Assembly (NCBI GenBank): GCA_963699085.1
Contig: CAVOTH010000004.1
Span: 434,001-498,000 of the forward strand
DNA from: Bog-756 sp963699085
Lineage (GTDB): Bacteria; Actinomycetota; Acidimicrobiia; Acidimicrobiales; RAAP-2
Direction of reading: 5' to 3'
DNA: 64,000 nt
The notes below the pieces were generated by a model. It saw nothing but the letters and a program-made list of their open reading frames with translations, was not told the DNA's origin and made no database searches. The translations under genes and the position numbers were made by a program. Shown piece after piece: positions 8,771-16,848 of the stretch (positions are counted from its first letter, which is position 1; each line of letters begins with the position of its first letter).

Positions 8771-10027
8771 ATGATCCGCACGGACCGGCTGCCTTCGGGC
8801 CTGACCCTGGTCACCGAGGCAATGGCGGAAGCCCGTTCCGTATGCATCGGGTTCTGGGTGGGCACCGGCTCGCGTGACGAGTCGGACACGCTCGCCGGAT
8901 CGAGCCACGTGCTCGAGCACCTCTTGTTCAAGGGCACCGACCAACGGTCGGCATCGGCCATCGCCGAAGCGGTCGATGAGGTGGGTGGTGATTTCAACGC
9001 CTTCACCACCAAGGAGTACACGTCGTTCTACATCCGGCTACTCGCCGAGAACGTCGAGCTCGGACTAGACATCCTGTCGGACATCATGTGGCGCCCCGCT
9101 CTCCGCTCCGATGACCTCGACGCCGAGCGCCAGGTGATTCTCGACGAGATCCTGATGCACGCCGATGAACCGGCCGACGAGGCGGCGGAGCAGAGTTCGG
9201 CGATCCTGTTTCCCGATCACCCATTGGGCCGCGAAGTGCTGGGCACCGAGTCATCGGTCACGGCCATGACATCCGAGCGGATCCGCACTTTCTTCGACGA
9301 GCACTACCTTCCCGGGAACATGGTCGTGGCCGTTGCCGGCGACCTGGACCACGACTCGTTCGCCGCCGGACTGGACGAGCGGTCCGGTGCCGTCGGGGGA
9401 GGGGCGACCCCGAGCCGGGACGCTCCCGATCGCCGAGTCGAACCCTTGGCGGTCACCCGCCGCGCGACCGAACAGGCCCACGTGGTGATAGCGGCCAGGT
9501 CGGTCGACCGGAACCATCCGAGCCGGTATTCGCTCGCCGTCCTCAACCACATACTCGGGGGCGGGCTGTCCAGCCGCCTGTTCCAGGAGATTCGTGAGCG
9601 GCGGGGACTGGCCTATTCGGTATGGTCCGAGCGGGTCGCCTATCAGGACGCCGGGTTCTTGAGCATCGGCCTCGGGACAGCTCCCGAGCATGTGCCCGAG
9701 GTCCTCCGCATCGTGACCGATCAGCTCGCCGCGTTGGGGGCGGACGGGGTGACCGAGCGGGAACTCGCCATCGCCAAGGGAAACCTCCGCGCCGAGACGC
9801 TGCTTGCGTGCGAGGACTCGGGCGCACGGATGAGTCGCATCGGCGCCGGCATGCTCCTCCACGGTGAGGTCCTGTCGGTCGATGAGGTACTCGACAGGGT
9901 CGAGGCGCTCACCCTCGATGACGTGCACGCGGCCGCCAGGGAGCTGACCGCATCGCCCCGCACCCTGTCGGTCGTCGGTCCCTTCGACGAGTCCGAGTTC
10001 GATGCCGCGGCGTTGTCTTTGGGCTGA
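8771..10027 (+). CDS. M16 family zinc metalloprotease (pitrilysin-like)
   Basis: This 418-residue single-unit M16 peptidase has the inverted zinc site HVLEH (residues 46-50) and the downstream acidic segment ERQVILDEI that supplies the third ligand. The C-terminal half keeps the M16 motif GGGLSSRLFQEIRERRGLAYSVWS, which shapes the substrate-binding chamber. Small M16 proteins act as homodimers or pair with an inactive partner, and no second M16 gene is adjacent. The position directly after pnp is common in actinobacteria. No signal peptide is visible, so it is probably cytosolic. Confidence 0.93.
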   Translation: MIRTDRLPSGLTLVTEAMAEARSVCIGFWVGTGSRDESDTLAGSSHVLEHLLFKGTDQRSASAIAEAVDEVGGDFNAFTTKEYTSFYIRLLAENVELGLDILSDIMWRPALRSDDLDAERQVILDEILMHADEPADEAAEQSSAILFPDHPLGREVLGTESSVTAMTSERIRTFFDEHYLPGNMVVAVAGDLDHDSFAAGLDERSGAVGGGATPSRDAPDRRVEPLAVTRRATEQAHVVIAARSVDRNHPSRYSLAVLNHILGGGLSSRLFQEIRERRGLAYSVWSERVAYQDAGFLSIGLGTAPEHVPEVLRIVTDQLAALGADGVTERELAIAKGNLRAETLLACEDSGARMSRIGAGMLLHGEVLSVDEVLDRVEALTLDDVHAAARELTASPRTLSVVGPFDESEFDAAALSLG

Positions 10028-10102
10028 CGAGGATCACTCGTCTGACGGAGGCTCTGCTCTGACCGAGGCTGGTATCCCACCGGCGGGTCCTGTGGGCTTG
10101 GC

Positions 10103-10108
10103 TAGGGT
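10103..10108 (+). promoter_or_regulatory. Leaderless-type -10 box of dapB
   Basis: TAGGGT ends 7 nt before the dapB ATG, so transcription would start at or next to the start codon. No convincing -35 is seen. Confidence 0.45.
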
Positions 10109-10115
10109 GGCCGCC

Positions 10116-10964
10116 ATGCGAGTCGGGGTGGTCGGCGCCGGTGGACGGATGGGTCGTGAGGTGTGCCGAGCGGTCCGCGCCCGTCCCGGCCTCGACCTGG
10201 TGGCCGCAATCGATCCCCACCACGCCGGAGCCACGGTGGACGAGCTGATCGGCGGATCACCCGGCAGCGGAGACATCAGCGCTGCGGCGACTTCCAGCGT
10301 CGTTTCCGTGGCGTCGTCGCTCGACGCCCTGGTGGCCGCGGGCACGGAGGTGGCCGTCGACTTCACCGAGCTCGAAGTGTCCCGGGCCACGCTGGCGTTC
10401 TGCGCCGGCGCCGGTATCCATACCGTGGTCGGTACGACCGGGTTCACCGAGGCCGACCTGGCCGGACTGGCCGCCACGTTCGATCCGGCCGCCGGCTCGG
10501 GAGCCAACTGTGTGATCGCCGCCAATTTCGCCATCGGTGCCGTCCTCATGATGCGCTTCGCGGCGTTGGCGGCACCCTGGTTCGACGGCGCCGAGATCAT
10601 CGAGCTGCACCATGAAGCCAAGCGGGATTCGCCGTCGGGAACCTCGCTGCGAACGGCCGAGGGCATGGCCGCGGCCCGGAATGCCGCGTCCCGAGGTGCG
10701 TTCCCGCCCGACGCCACCAGAGTCATGGTCGTAGAGGGCGCTCGTGGTGGCGCCGGCCCCGGAGGTGTCCGCATGCACTCGGTCCGCCTGCCCGGCCTGG
10801 TGGCCCATCAGGAGGTCCTGTTCGGAGCCCCGGGTCAGGGCCTGACCATCCGCCACGACTCCTACGACCGGGCCTCGTTCATGGACGGTGTGCTCCTGGC
10901 CATCGAATCGGTGACGTCCCGTCCCGGGCTCACCCTCGGGCTCGAACCGTTGCTCGGAATCTGA
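10116..10964 (+). CDS. dapB: 4-hydroxy-tetrahydrodipicolinate reductase
   Basis: This 282-residue enzyme reduces the DapA product to tetrahydrodipicolinate with NAD(P)H in the lysine/meso-DAP pathway. The nucleotide-binding loop is VGVVGAGGRMGREV at residues 3-16. The catalytic and substrate-binding signature HHEAKRDSPSGTSL (usually HHxxKxDAPSGT) lies near residues 167-180. The ATG at 10116 puts the dinucleotide-binding motif at the N-terminus as in all DapB proteins. It is separated from dapA by three genes here, and the rest of the pathway lies 16-22 kb downstream. Confidence 0.96.
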   Translation: MRVGVVGAGGRMGREVCRAVRARPGLDLVAAIDPHHAGATVDELIGGSPGSGDISAAATSSVVSVASSLDALVAAGTEVAVDFTELEVSRATLAFCAGAGIHTVVGTTGFTEADLAGLAATFDPAAGSGANCVIAANFAIGAVLMMRFAALAAPWFDGAEIIELHHEAKRDSPSGTSLRTAEGMAAARNAASRGAFPPDATRVMVVEGARGGAGPGGVRMHSVRLPGLVAHQEVLFGAPGQGLTIRHDSYDRASFMDGVLLAIESVTSRPGLTLGLEPLLGI

Positions 10965-10973
10965 ACGGCTCCC

Positions 10974-11549
10974 GTGGACGGCACCCGCCAACGGATCGTC
11001 GAGGCGGCGTACACATGCGTCGCACGGCACGGTGTCGCCAAGACCACCATCGAGGATGTGGCCAGGGAGGCCGGGATGTCCCGGGCCACCGTGTACCGGA
11101 CCTTCCCGGGCGGCCGCGACGAGGTGATCAACGCCACCGTGGCCTGGGCCACGCTCGACTTCTTCGGACGTCTCTACGAGCGGATCCGGGGTGCGGAGAG
11201 CCTCGAGGAGGTGATGGAGCGGGGCATCATGTTCGCCCACCGCTCGATCGTCGAGCACGAAGTGCTGCAGCGGGTCATGCAGACCGAGCCGGACAAGCTC
11301 CTCCCGATCCTCACTGTCGAGAGCATCCGGATCCGGGAGGGCATCGCCGCCGTGCTCTCGCCGTATCTGCAGGAGCGTGGACTGGCCGCCGGTGTCGACC
11401 TGCACGATGCCGCCGACTTCCTGGCCCGGATGGTCCTCTCCTACATCTCGGCGCCCGGACGTTGGGACCTGGACGATCCGGACCAGGTCGCCCGCCTGGT
11501 CCGGTCCGAGCTCCTGGCCGGAATGGTCGTACCGGCCCCCAGCACCTGA
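10974..11549 (+). CDS. TetR family transcriptional regulator
   Basis: This 191-residue repressor-type protein has an N-terminal helix-turn-helix (VAKTTIEDVAREAGMSRATVYRTF, residues about 21-44) and a variable ligand-binding domain. It starts with GTG 9 nt after the dapB stop, so it may be read through from dapB. It resembles the second TetR gene just downstream (shared core TTxxDxARExxxSRATVYRxF followed by PGGRDE), suggesting a paralogous pair. The likely target is the ferritin-like oxidase operon or the second TetR gene, by context only. Confidence 0.88.
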   Translation: MDGTRQRIVEAAYTCVARHGVAKTTIEDVAREAGMSRATVYRTFPGGRDEVINATVAWATLDFFGRLYERIRGAESLEEVMERGIMFAHRSIVEHEVLQRVMQTEPDKLLPILTVESIRIREGIAAVLSPYLQERGLAAGVDLHDAADFLARMVLSYISAPGRWDLDDPDQVARLVRSELLAGMVVPAPST

Positions 11550-11585
11550 ACCGGGAGGGTGCGGCTGAACCGGCCGTTCGAATGA

Positions 11586-11623
11586 TTGACGGTGAAACAA
11601 ATCCTGACCTACTGTTCCAGGAA
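11586..11623 (+). promoter_or_regulatory. Promoter of the second TetR gene with a TTCCAGGAA palindrome
   Basis: TTGACG (11586-11591), an 18-nt spacer and TACTGT (11610-11615) place the transcript start at about the ATG (11623), so the mRNA would be leaderless. The palindrome TTCCAGGAA (11615-11623) overlaps the start. A related TTCCG-N5-CGGAA lies at 12430-12444 before the diiron gene; both could be TetR operators. Confidence 0.5.
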
Positions 11624-12396
11624 TGGAGCGTTCAGCGGGGGCCCTCCGGGTGGTGGACGCCGGTGTGGACGTTCCCCACGCCGGAGCGACCTCAGATCCG
11701 GAGATGACGGGGGCACCGGCATACTCGGCTGACCCGGTCGCCTCCGCGTCGGAGTCGCCGCACCGGGTGCGGATCATCGACGGAACGTTGGTCTGCCTAG
11801 CCCGCCACGGAACGGTAAAGACGACCGTCGACGACATCGCCCGTGAGTCAAGGGTGTCCCGAGCCACCGTCTACCGGGCGTTCCCGGGCGGACGTGACGA
11901 GATCCTCGGCGCGGTGGTGGACACGGAGATGGCGCGGCTGTTCTCGGCGCTCGGGGTGCGTCTCGGGACTGCGGGTGACCTGCGCGAGGCCCTGGTCGGT
12001 GGCATCGTCGAGGCATCGACCCGCCTCCGCGACCACGCCGCCCTGCACTTCCTGGTGGAGCACGAACCCGGGATGATCCTGGGTCATCTGGCCTTCGCCG
12101 ACTCCGACCGGCTCCTGGCCACAGCGTCCCGGTTCACCGCTCCCTTTCTGGCCCGATGGATGCCCCCCCACGACGCCGAACGGGTGGCCGAGTGGGCGGT
12201 ACGCATCGTCCTCTCCTATGCCATCGCGCCCTCTGACCGCACCGACGTGTGCGACCCGTCGCAGGCCGACCGCCTGGTGACGACGTTCATGCTCCCGGGG
12301 ATCGACGCCCTGCAGTCCGCCGGCACCGGCCCCATCGACATCACCCCGTACGGCGGGAGCCGACCGGTCCAGGAAGGGCCCGTCTCCTCCCCGTAG
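11623..12396 (+). CDS. TetR family transcriptional regulator
   Basis: This 257-residue protein has its helix-turn-helix at about residues 65-87 (TVKTTVDDIARESRVSRATVYRAF), preceded by a roughly 45-residue Ala/Pro-rich N-terminal extension. A start at the ATG at 11704 would remove most of that extension, but the predicted leaderless promoter supports 11623. It is the second of two adjacent TetR genes of the same subtype and lies immediately before the ferritin-like diiron gene, which it probably controls. TetR next to a ferritin-like oxidase is a recurring arrangement in actinobacteria. Confidence 0.87.
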   Translation: MERSAGALRVVDAGVDVPHAGATSDPEMTGAPAYSADPVASASESPHRVRIIDGTLVCLARHGTVKTTVDDIARESRVSRATVYRAFPGGRDEILGAVVDTEMARLFSALGVRLGTAGDLREALVGGIVEASTRLRDHAALHFLVEHEPGMILGHLAFADSDRLLATASRFTAPFLARWMPPHDAERVAEWAVRIVLSYAIAPSDRTDVCDPSQADRLVTTFMLPGIDALQSAGTGPIDITPYGGSRPVQEGPVSSP

Positions 12397-12479
12397 AGGA
12401 CCACGCACACACGCACACCGCATCGAACGTTCCGTCCCGCGGAATCGCACGCAGTCCAACCACCACAGGGGGTCCCGAA

Positions 12480-13613
12480 ATGACAACAGAGATGAGCAGC
12501 ACCGAGGACATCATCGGCCGCAAGGACATCGACGACCTGGAGGCCATTCTGGCCACCGTGGGCAAAGAGGAGGCCGACGGTCGCCATGTGGTCACCTCCG
12601 AATACGAATCCATATTCACCTGGGACTACGAAAAGGGCGCACGGCCGAAGCTCCACAAGCTCTACGAGAAGGCGAAGAACGCCCAGTGGAACGGCGAGAC
12701 CGACCTCCCTTGGGACACCGATGTGGACCAGGAGAAACTGGTCATCGAGGCGGCCGCGGCCCAGGGCGGCCATGCTGTCGGCTTCGACATCTCGGGCACT
12801 CCGCTCGAGAAGTGGAGTGAGAAGGAGTGGGTCGCCTTCGGCGTGCAGAACCAGAACTGGACCCTGTCCCAGTTCCTCCACGGTGAGCAGGGCGCGTTGA
12901 TCTGCACGGCCAAGATCGTCGAGTCGGTCCCGTGGATCGACGCCAAGTACTACGCGTCGACACAGGTCATGGACGAGGCCCGTCACGTCGAGGTCTTCGC
13001 CAAGTACCTGGACGAAAAGATGTCGGGCCACTACCCGGTCAACGCGCACCTGCGAATGCTGCTCGACGACATCATCGCCGACTCGCGATGGGACATGACC
13101 TACCTCGGCATGCAGATCATGATCGAGGGGCTGGCCCTGGCCGCCTTCGGATTCATGCACTCCATGACCGGCGACCCGCTGCTGAAGCAGCTCCTGCGTT
13201 ACGTCATGGCCGACGAGGCCCGCCATGTGGCCTTCGGCGTGCTGAGCCTGCAGGAGTACTACGACGGCCTCTCCACCGCCGAGCTGCGGGAGCGTCAGGA
13301 GTTCGCCTTCGAGGCCGCCGTGCGGATGCGTGACCGGTTCCTCCAGCAGGAGGTGTGGGACCGGATGGGCGTCGACCCGAAGTCGATCCTGCCCGTCGTC
13401 CTGTCGGCCCCCGATCGCAACCAGTTCCAGGCGCTGCTGTTCTCCAAGATCGTCCCCAACTGTCGAAAGCTCGGACTGTTGGACGCGGCCGACGGCTGGT
13501 TGCGGACCAAGTTCACCGAACTCGGGGTCATCGAGTTCGAGTCGGCGGTGGACACCAGCGAGGAATATGACGCCATGGCCGCCCTGCCGCCTACGCAGCG
13601 CGAGCTGGTCTGA
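12480..13613 (+). CDS. Ferritin-like diiron protein (oxidase/oxygenase family)
   Basis: This 377-residue four-helix-bundle protein has two ExxH metal motifs, DEARHVE (E166, H169) and DEARHVAF (E246, H249). Additional carboxylates in HGEQGAL and in the EGLALAAFGFMH helix are expected to complete a di-iron site as in ribonucleotide-reductase-R2-like or AurF-like oxidases. The substrate is unknown. The ATG at 12480 is used; only GGGGGTCCC lies upstream, a weak ribosome-binding site. A TTCCG-N5-CGGAA inverted repeat (12430-12444) in the leader may be an operator for the preceding TetR. The last three codons and stop are the first unit of a 23-bp tandem repeat. Confidence 0.85.
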   Translation: MTTEMSSTEDIIGRKDIDDLEAILATVGKEEADGRHVVTSEYESIFTWDYEKGARPKLHKLYEKAKNAQWNGETDLPWDTDVDQEKLVIEAAAAQGGHAVGFDISGTPLEKWSEKEWVAFGVQNQNWTLSQFLHGEQGALICTAKIVESVPWIDAKYYASTQVMDEARHVEVFAKYLDEKMSGHYPVNAHLRMLLDDIIADSRWDMTYLGMQIMIEGLALAAFGFMHSMTGDPLLKQLLRYVMADEARHVAFGVLSLQEYYDGLSTAELRERQEFAFEAAVRMRDRFLQQEVWDRMGVDPKSILPVVLSAPDRNQFQALLFSKIVPNCRKLGLLDAADGWLRTKFTELGVIEFESAVDTSEEYDAMAALPPTQRELV

Positions 13614-13711
13614 CCTGCCGGAGCGAGCTGGTCCGGCCTGCCGGAGCGAGCTGGTCCGGCCTGCCGGGGCGAGCTGGTCTGACCTGCCGGGGCGAGCTGG
13701 TCCGGCCCGCC
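13602..13711 (+). repeat. 23-bp tandem repeat (4.8 copies) starting in the diiron gene's last codons
   Basis: Units start at 13602, 13625, 13648, 13671 and 13694 (partial), with consensus GAGCTGGTC(T/C)(G)(A/G)CCTGCCGG(A/G)GC. The first unit supplies the final codons Glu-Leu-Val and the TGA stop of the diiron gene. Later units are non-coding copies, two of them keeping the TGA context and two changed to CGG. Confidence 0.92.
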
Positions 13712-13762
13712 TCGCCGGCGCGGATCCGGTGCGGTCCCGGCGAGGGGCGCCGGTGCTGCTGG

Positions 13763-13768
13763 TAACCT
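13763..13768 (+). promoter_or_regulatory. -10 box upstream of dapA
   Basis: TAACCT lies 8 nt before a GTG that opens a 13-codon reading frame ending at the dapA start. It is probably the dapA promoter. Confidence 0.45.
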
Positions 13769-13776
13769 GCGGTTTC

Positions 13777-13818
13777 GTGAGCCACCTTCCGCCATCCGTC
13801 CCGCGGAGCGCGCTGTGA
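13777..13818 (+). CDS. Possible leaderless 13-codon upstream ORF coupled to dapA
   Basis: The GTG at 13777 begins a short peptide (MSHLPPSVPRSAL) whose TGA (13816-13818) overlaps the dapA GTG start (13815-13817) by the GTGA arrangement used by operon pairs in this window. The preceding -10 box would make it the 5' end of the transcript. It may provide translational coupling for dapA; no function is assigned to the peptide. Confidence 0.3.
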   Translation: MSHLPPSVPRSAL

Positions 13819-14755
13819 GCGCCGCCGAGCGATCGATGGGCACTGCGCCGCTATTCGGATCGGTGGTCACCGCCATGGTCACCCCGTTCGGCCCGGACGG
13901 CGAGCTCGACCTCGACGCCGCCGCCACCCTCGCTCGGCACCTGGTCGACAACGGGAGCAGTGGACTGGTCGTGGCCGGCACGACCGGGGAGGGACCGGTC
14001 CTCACCGACACGGAGCGGATCTCGCTGTTCCGAGCGGTCATCGAAGCCGTCTCCGTCCCGGTCATCGCATCGACCGGCACCAACGACACCGCCCACTCCG
14101 TTCTGATGACCCGGGAGGCCGAAGCGGCCGGCGCCTCAGCCGTACTGGTGGTCACCCCGTACTACAACCGCCCGTCACCGGCCGGTCTGTCCGCCCACTT
14201 CCGTGCCGTCGCCGAAGCGAGTGACCTGCCGGTGGTGCTCTACGACGTACCGGTGCGGTCGGGACGCAGGATCGGCCCGGACCTGACCCTGCAGCTCGCC
14301 ACCGATGTGGCCAACATCGTCGCCGTCAAGGACGCCACCGGCGACGTCGTCTCCGCTGCCCGGGTGGTGGCCGAGGCCCCCGAGGGATTTCAGGTGTATT
14401 GCGGCGACGACTCCCTCACCCTCCCGTTCGCTTCCGTCGGTGGCGTGGGTGTCATCAGCGTGGCCGCCCACTGGGCCGGTCCGGCAATCGTGGAGATGCT
14501 CGCCGCCCACCGGTCCGGGGAGGTGGCGACCGCCGCCGCGTTGAACCGGTCGCTGCTCGAGTCGTACCGTTTCGAGTCCGACCGACGAATACCCGAACCC
14601 GGTCCCCGCCAAGGCGGCCTGTCGGGCCCTCGGCCTGCGCTGTCGGCCAGTGTCGGTTGCCGAACGCACCCGCACCCCACTCGCTCGACGATCAGGCCCG
14701 CTCGGTCATCGCCGGCATCACGCGGATCACGCAGACGCGGCAATCTGTTGCCTGA
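13815..14755 (+). CDS. dapA: 4-hydroxy-tetrahydrodipicolinate synthase (two +1 frameshifts near the 3' end)
   Basis: The first enzyme specific to lysine/meso-DAP synthesis condenses pyruvate with aspartate semialdehyde. Visible are the GTTGEGP loop, VTPYYNRP with the catalytic Tyr, and IVAVKDATGD with the Schiff-base Lys. The expected C-terminus continues as TDEYPNPVPAKAA in the next frame and then GQCRLPNAPAPHSLDDQARSV in the third. Removing one G at 14580 and one G at 14639 restores a normal protein of about 312 residues ending at 14755. These look like sequencing insertions. GTG at 13815 is taken as the start. Confidence 0.93.
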
Positions 14756-14788
14756 GGCCCGGGGATCTCGTCAGCAGGGCGGATCGTC

Positions 14789-14833
14789 GGGTTCGGCGGG
14801 TTCGGCGGGTTCAGCGGGTTCAGCGGGTTCGGT
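14789..14833 (+). repeat. 9-bp tandem repeat (five copies) at the RNase J 5' end
   Basis: GGGTTC(G/A)GC is repeated five times, encoding Gly-Ser-Ala triplets if translated in the RNase J frame. Confidence 0.85.
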
Positions 14834-16710
14834 GAAATCGTCGGGATCGGCGAAATCGACGGGCAACGGCAGGTCGAACACTCCGGTCAAAGCGAAGAGT
14901 GCCACCAAGTCGACAGGCGCCGGCAAGTCCGGAGGTTCCGGTAAGTCAGGTGGCACTGGTACGTCTGGTGGCCCCCCGAAGTCAGACAGCTCTTCCAGGT
15001 CCTCGCGGTCGACACCGAAGAAGTCGCGGTCCTCGGGTGCCGGCGGTGGGTCGTCCGTCCGGGTGGTGTTCCTCGGCGGCCTCGGGGAGATCGGCAGAAA
15101 CTGCGCCTGCATCGAAGTCGACGGACGGATTCTGGTCCTCGACGTCGGGATCATGTTCCCGGATCCGGATATGCCCGGAGTGGATCTGGTGCTACCGGAC
15201 TTCACCTATCTGCGGGAGAACGCCGACCGGGTCGACGGGGTCATCCTCACCCACGGACACGAGGACCACACCGGTGGACTCGCGTACCTGCTCCGTGATT
15301 TCCCGGTCGACGTCTACGGCTCGGAACTGACCCTGTCACTCGCCAGGAGCCGGGTCGACGAAGCCGGCATGGCCAGCCGCGCCACGTTCATCCCGGTACG
15401 GGATCACGAACGGCGCCGGATCGGGCCGTGTGATGTGGAGTTCATCCCGGTGACCCACTCGGTGCCCCACGCCTTCGCCACGGCGTTCCACACCCCTCAG
15501 GGCATCGTCCTGCATTCGGGCGACTTCAAGATCGACCTGCACCCGGTGGACGGGCGCCGCACCGATCTGGCCCGGATGGGCTCGCTGGCCTCCGACCCGG
15601 GGATCCGGCTCCTGCTGGCCGACTCGACCAATGCCGAGGAACCGGGATTTACCGCCTCGGAGTCGACAGTGGGCGCCACCTTGGACAAGGTGTTCCTCGC
15701 CCGGCCGGACCGCCGGTTCATCGTGACCTGCTTCGCCAGCCACATCCACCGGGTCCAACAGGTGGCCGATGCCGCCATCGCCGGCGGACGGGTCGTCGCC
15801 ACCCTCGGTCGTTCGATGCAGAAGAACGTGGCACTGGCCCGCAAGCTCGACCTCCTCCACATCCCCGATGACGCACTGGTGGATATCGAGGACGTGGACA
15901 ACTACCCGCCAGGCCGGGTCTGTGTGATATCCACCGGCTCACAGGGCGAGCCCATGTCGGCGCTCTCCCGACTGGCCACAGGGGAGAACCGTTTCTTCAA
16001 GCTCCAACGTGACGACGTCGTCGTGATCAGCGCCCACCCGATCCCCGGGAACGAGTGGTCGGTCGGCCGGGTCATCGACAGCCTCCACCGCCTCGGCGTC
16101 GAGGTCATCCACTCCGGCGTGGAGAACGTCCACGTCAGCGGCCATGCCCGCCAGGGCGAACTGGCCATGTCGATGACCGTCACCCAGCCCGACTTCTTCA
16201 TCCCGGTGCACGGCGAGTACCGCCACATGGCCAACCACGTCCGGCTGGCCGCCAGCATGGACATCGCAGGTGACCGGGTGCTGCTGTGCGAGGACGGCGA
16301 CGCCGTTCGTCCTCGACGACGCCGGCATGCGCCGCGACGGCACCGTGCCGGGTGGCTACCTGTTCGTGGACGGGAGCTCGGTCGGAGATATCGGCCACGG
16401 CGTCCTGAGGGACCGGATGGTTCTGGCCGAGGAGGGCGTCGTCATGGCCGTCGCCACCGTCGACCTGAAGCGGGGCGAGGTCATCGGCGTCCCCCAGATC
16501 GTCACCCGCGGCTGGGCCTACGACCAGGACACCGATGCGCTGCTCGACCAGGCCCGCACCCAGGTGACCCGGGCGCTCGAACAGGCCCTGTCCTCCGGTA
16601 ATTCCGACCACGAGACGCTCAACAGGGTGGCCCGCAAGGCTCTCGGGAAGCTGGTGGGCGAGCGCACGCGCCAGCGCCCGATGATCGTCCCGGTCATCGT
16701 CACCGTCTGA
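14832..16710 (+). CDS. rnj: Ribonuclease J (one +1 frameshift)
   Basis: This beta-CASP metallo-beta-lactamase RNase cleaves endonucleolytically and degrades RNA 5'-to-3'. It has VVFLGGLGEIGRN, the metal motif HGHEDHTGG, SGDFKID, the beta-CASP region STGSQGEPMSAL, and HVSGHA with PVHGEYRH. A G inserted at 16305 shifts the frame between EDGDA and FVLDDAGMRRDG; correcting it gives about 625 residues ending in IVPVIVTV. The start is uncertain: GTG at 14832 is used, and TTG at 14748 would add the Gly-Ser-Ala repeats. Either way the first 75 residues are low-complexity Ser/Gly/Lys-rich, probably disordered and basic. It follows dapA closely, a common actinobacterial order. Confidence 0.93.
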
Positions 16711-16832
16711 GCGGGGTCGCCGGGCGCCAGTTTGGTCGGCGGTCCCCTCGATTGGGCTTGGGCGGTGGTCCGAGCTGCCCGGTGAGGTGCCGGGTGTCCG
16801 GCGGTGTCCCACTGATCGGGCTATGGCGGCAG

Positions 16833-16838
16833 TAGCGT
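16833..16838 (+). promoter_or_regulatory. -10 box upstream of ftsK
   Basis: TAGCGT lies 10 nt before the GTG at 16849. The 138-bp region after the RNase J stop shows no gene. Confidence 0.35.
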
Positions 16839-16848
16839 GGTAACCACT

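Noticed and set aside
10257..11867. 536-codon reverse open frame across dapB and the TetR genes
   Set aside because: It lies opposite three well-supported genes and has the Gly/Arg/His-rich composition of antisense shadow frames.
13815..16601. A single fused DapA-RNase J protein
   Set aside because: The apparent fusion is produced by two +1 shifts that bring the dapA frame into the RNase J frame; corrected dapA stops at 14755.
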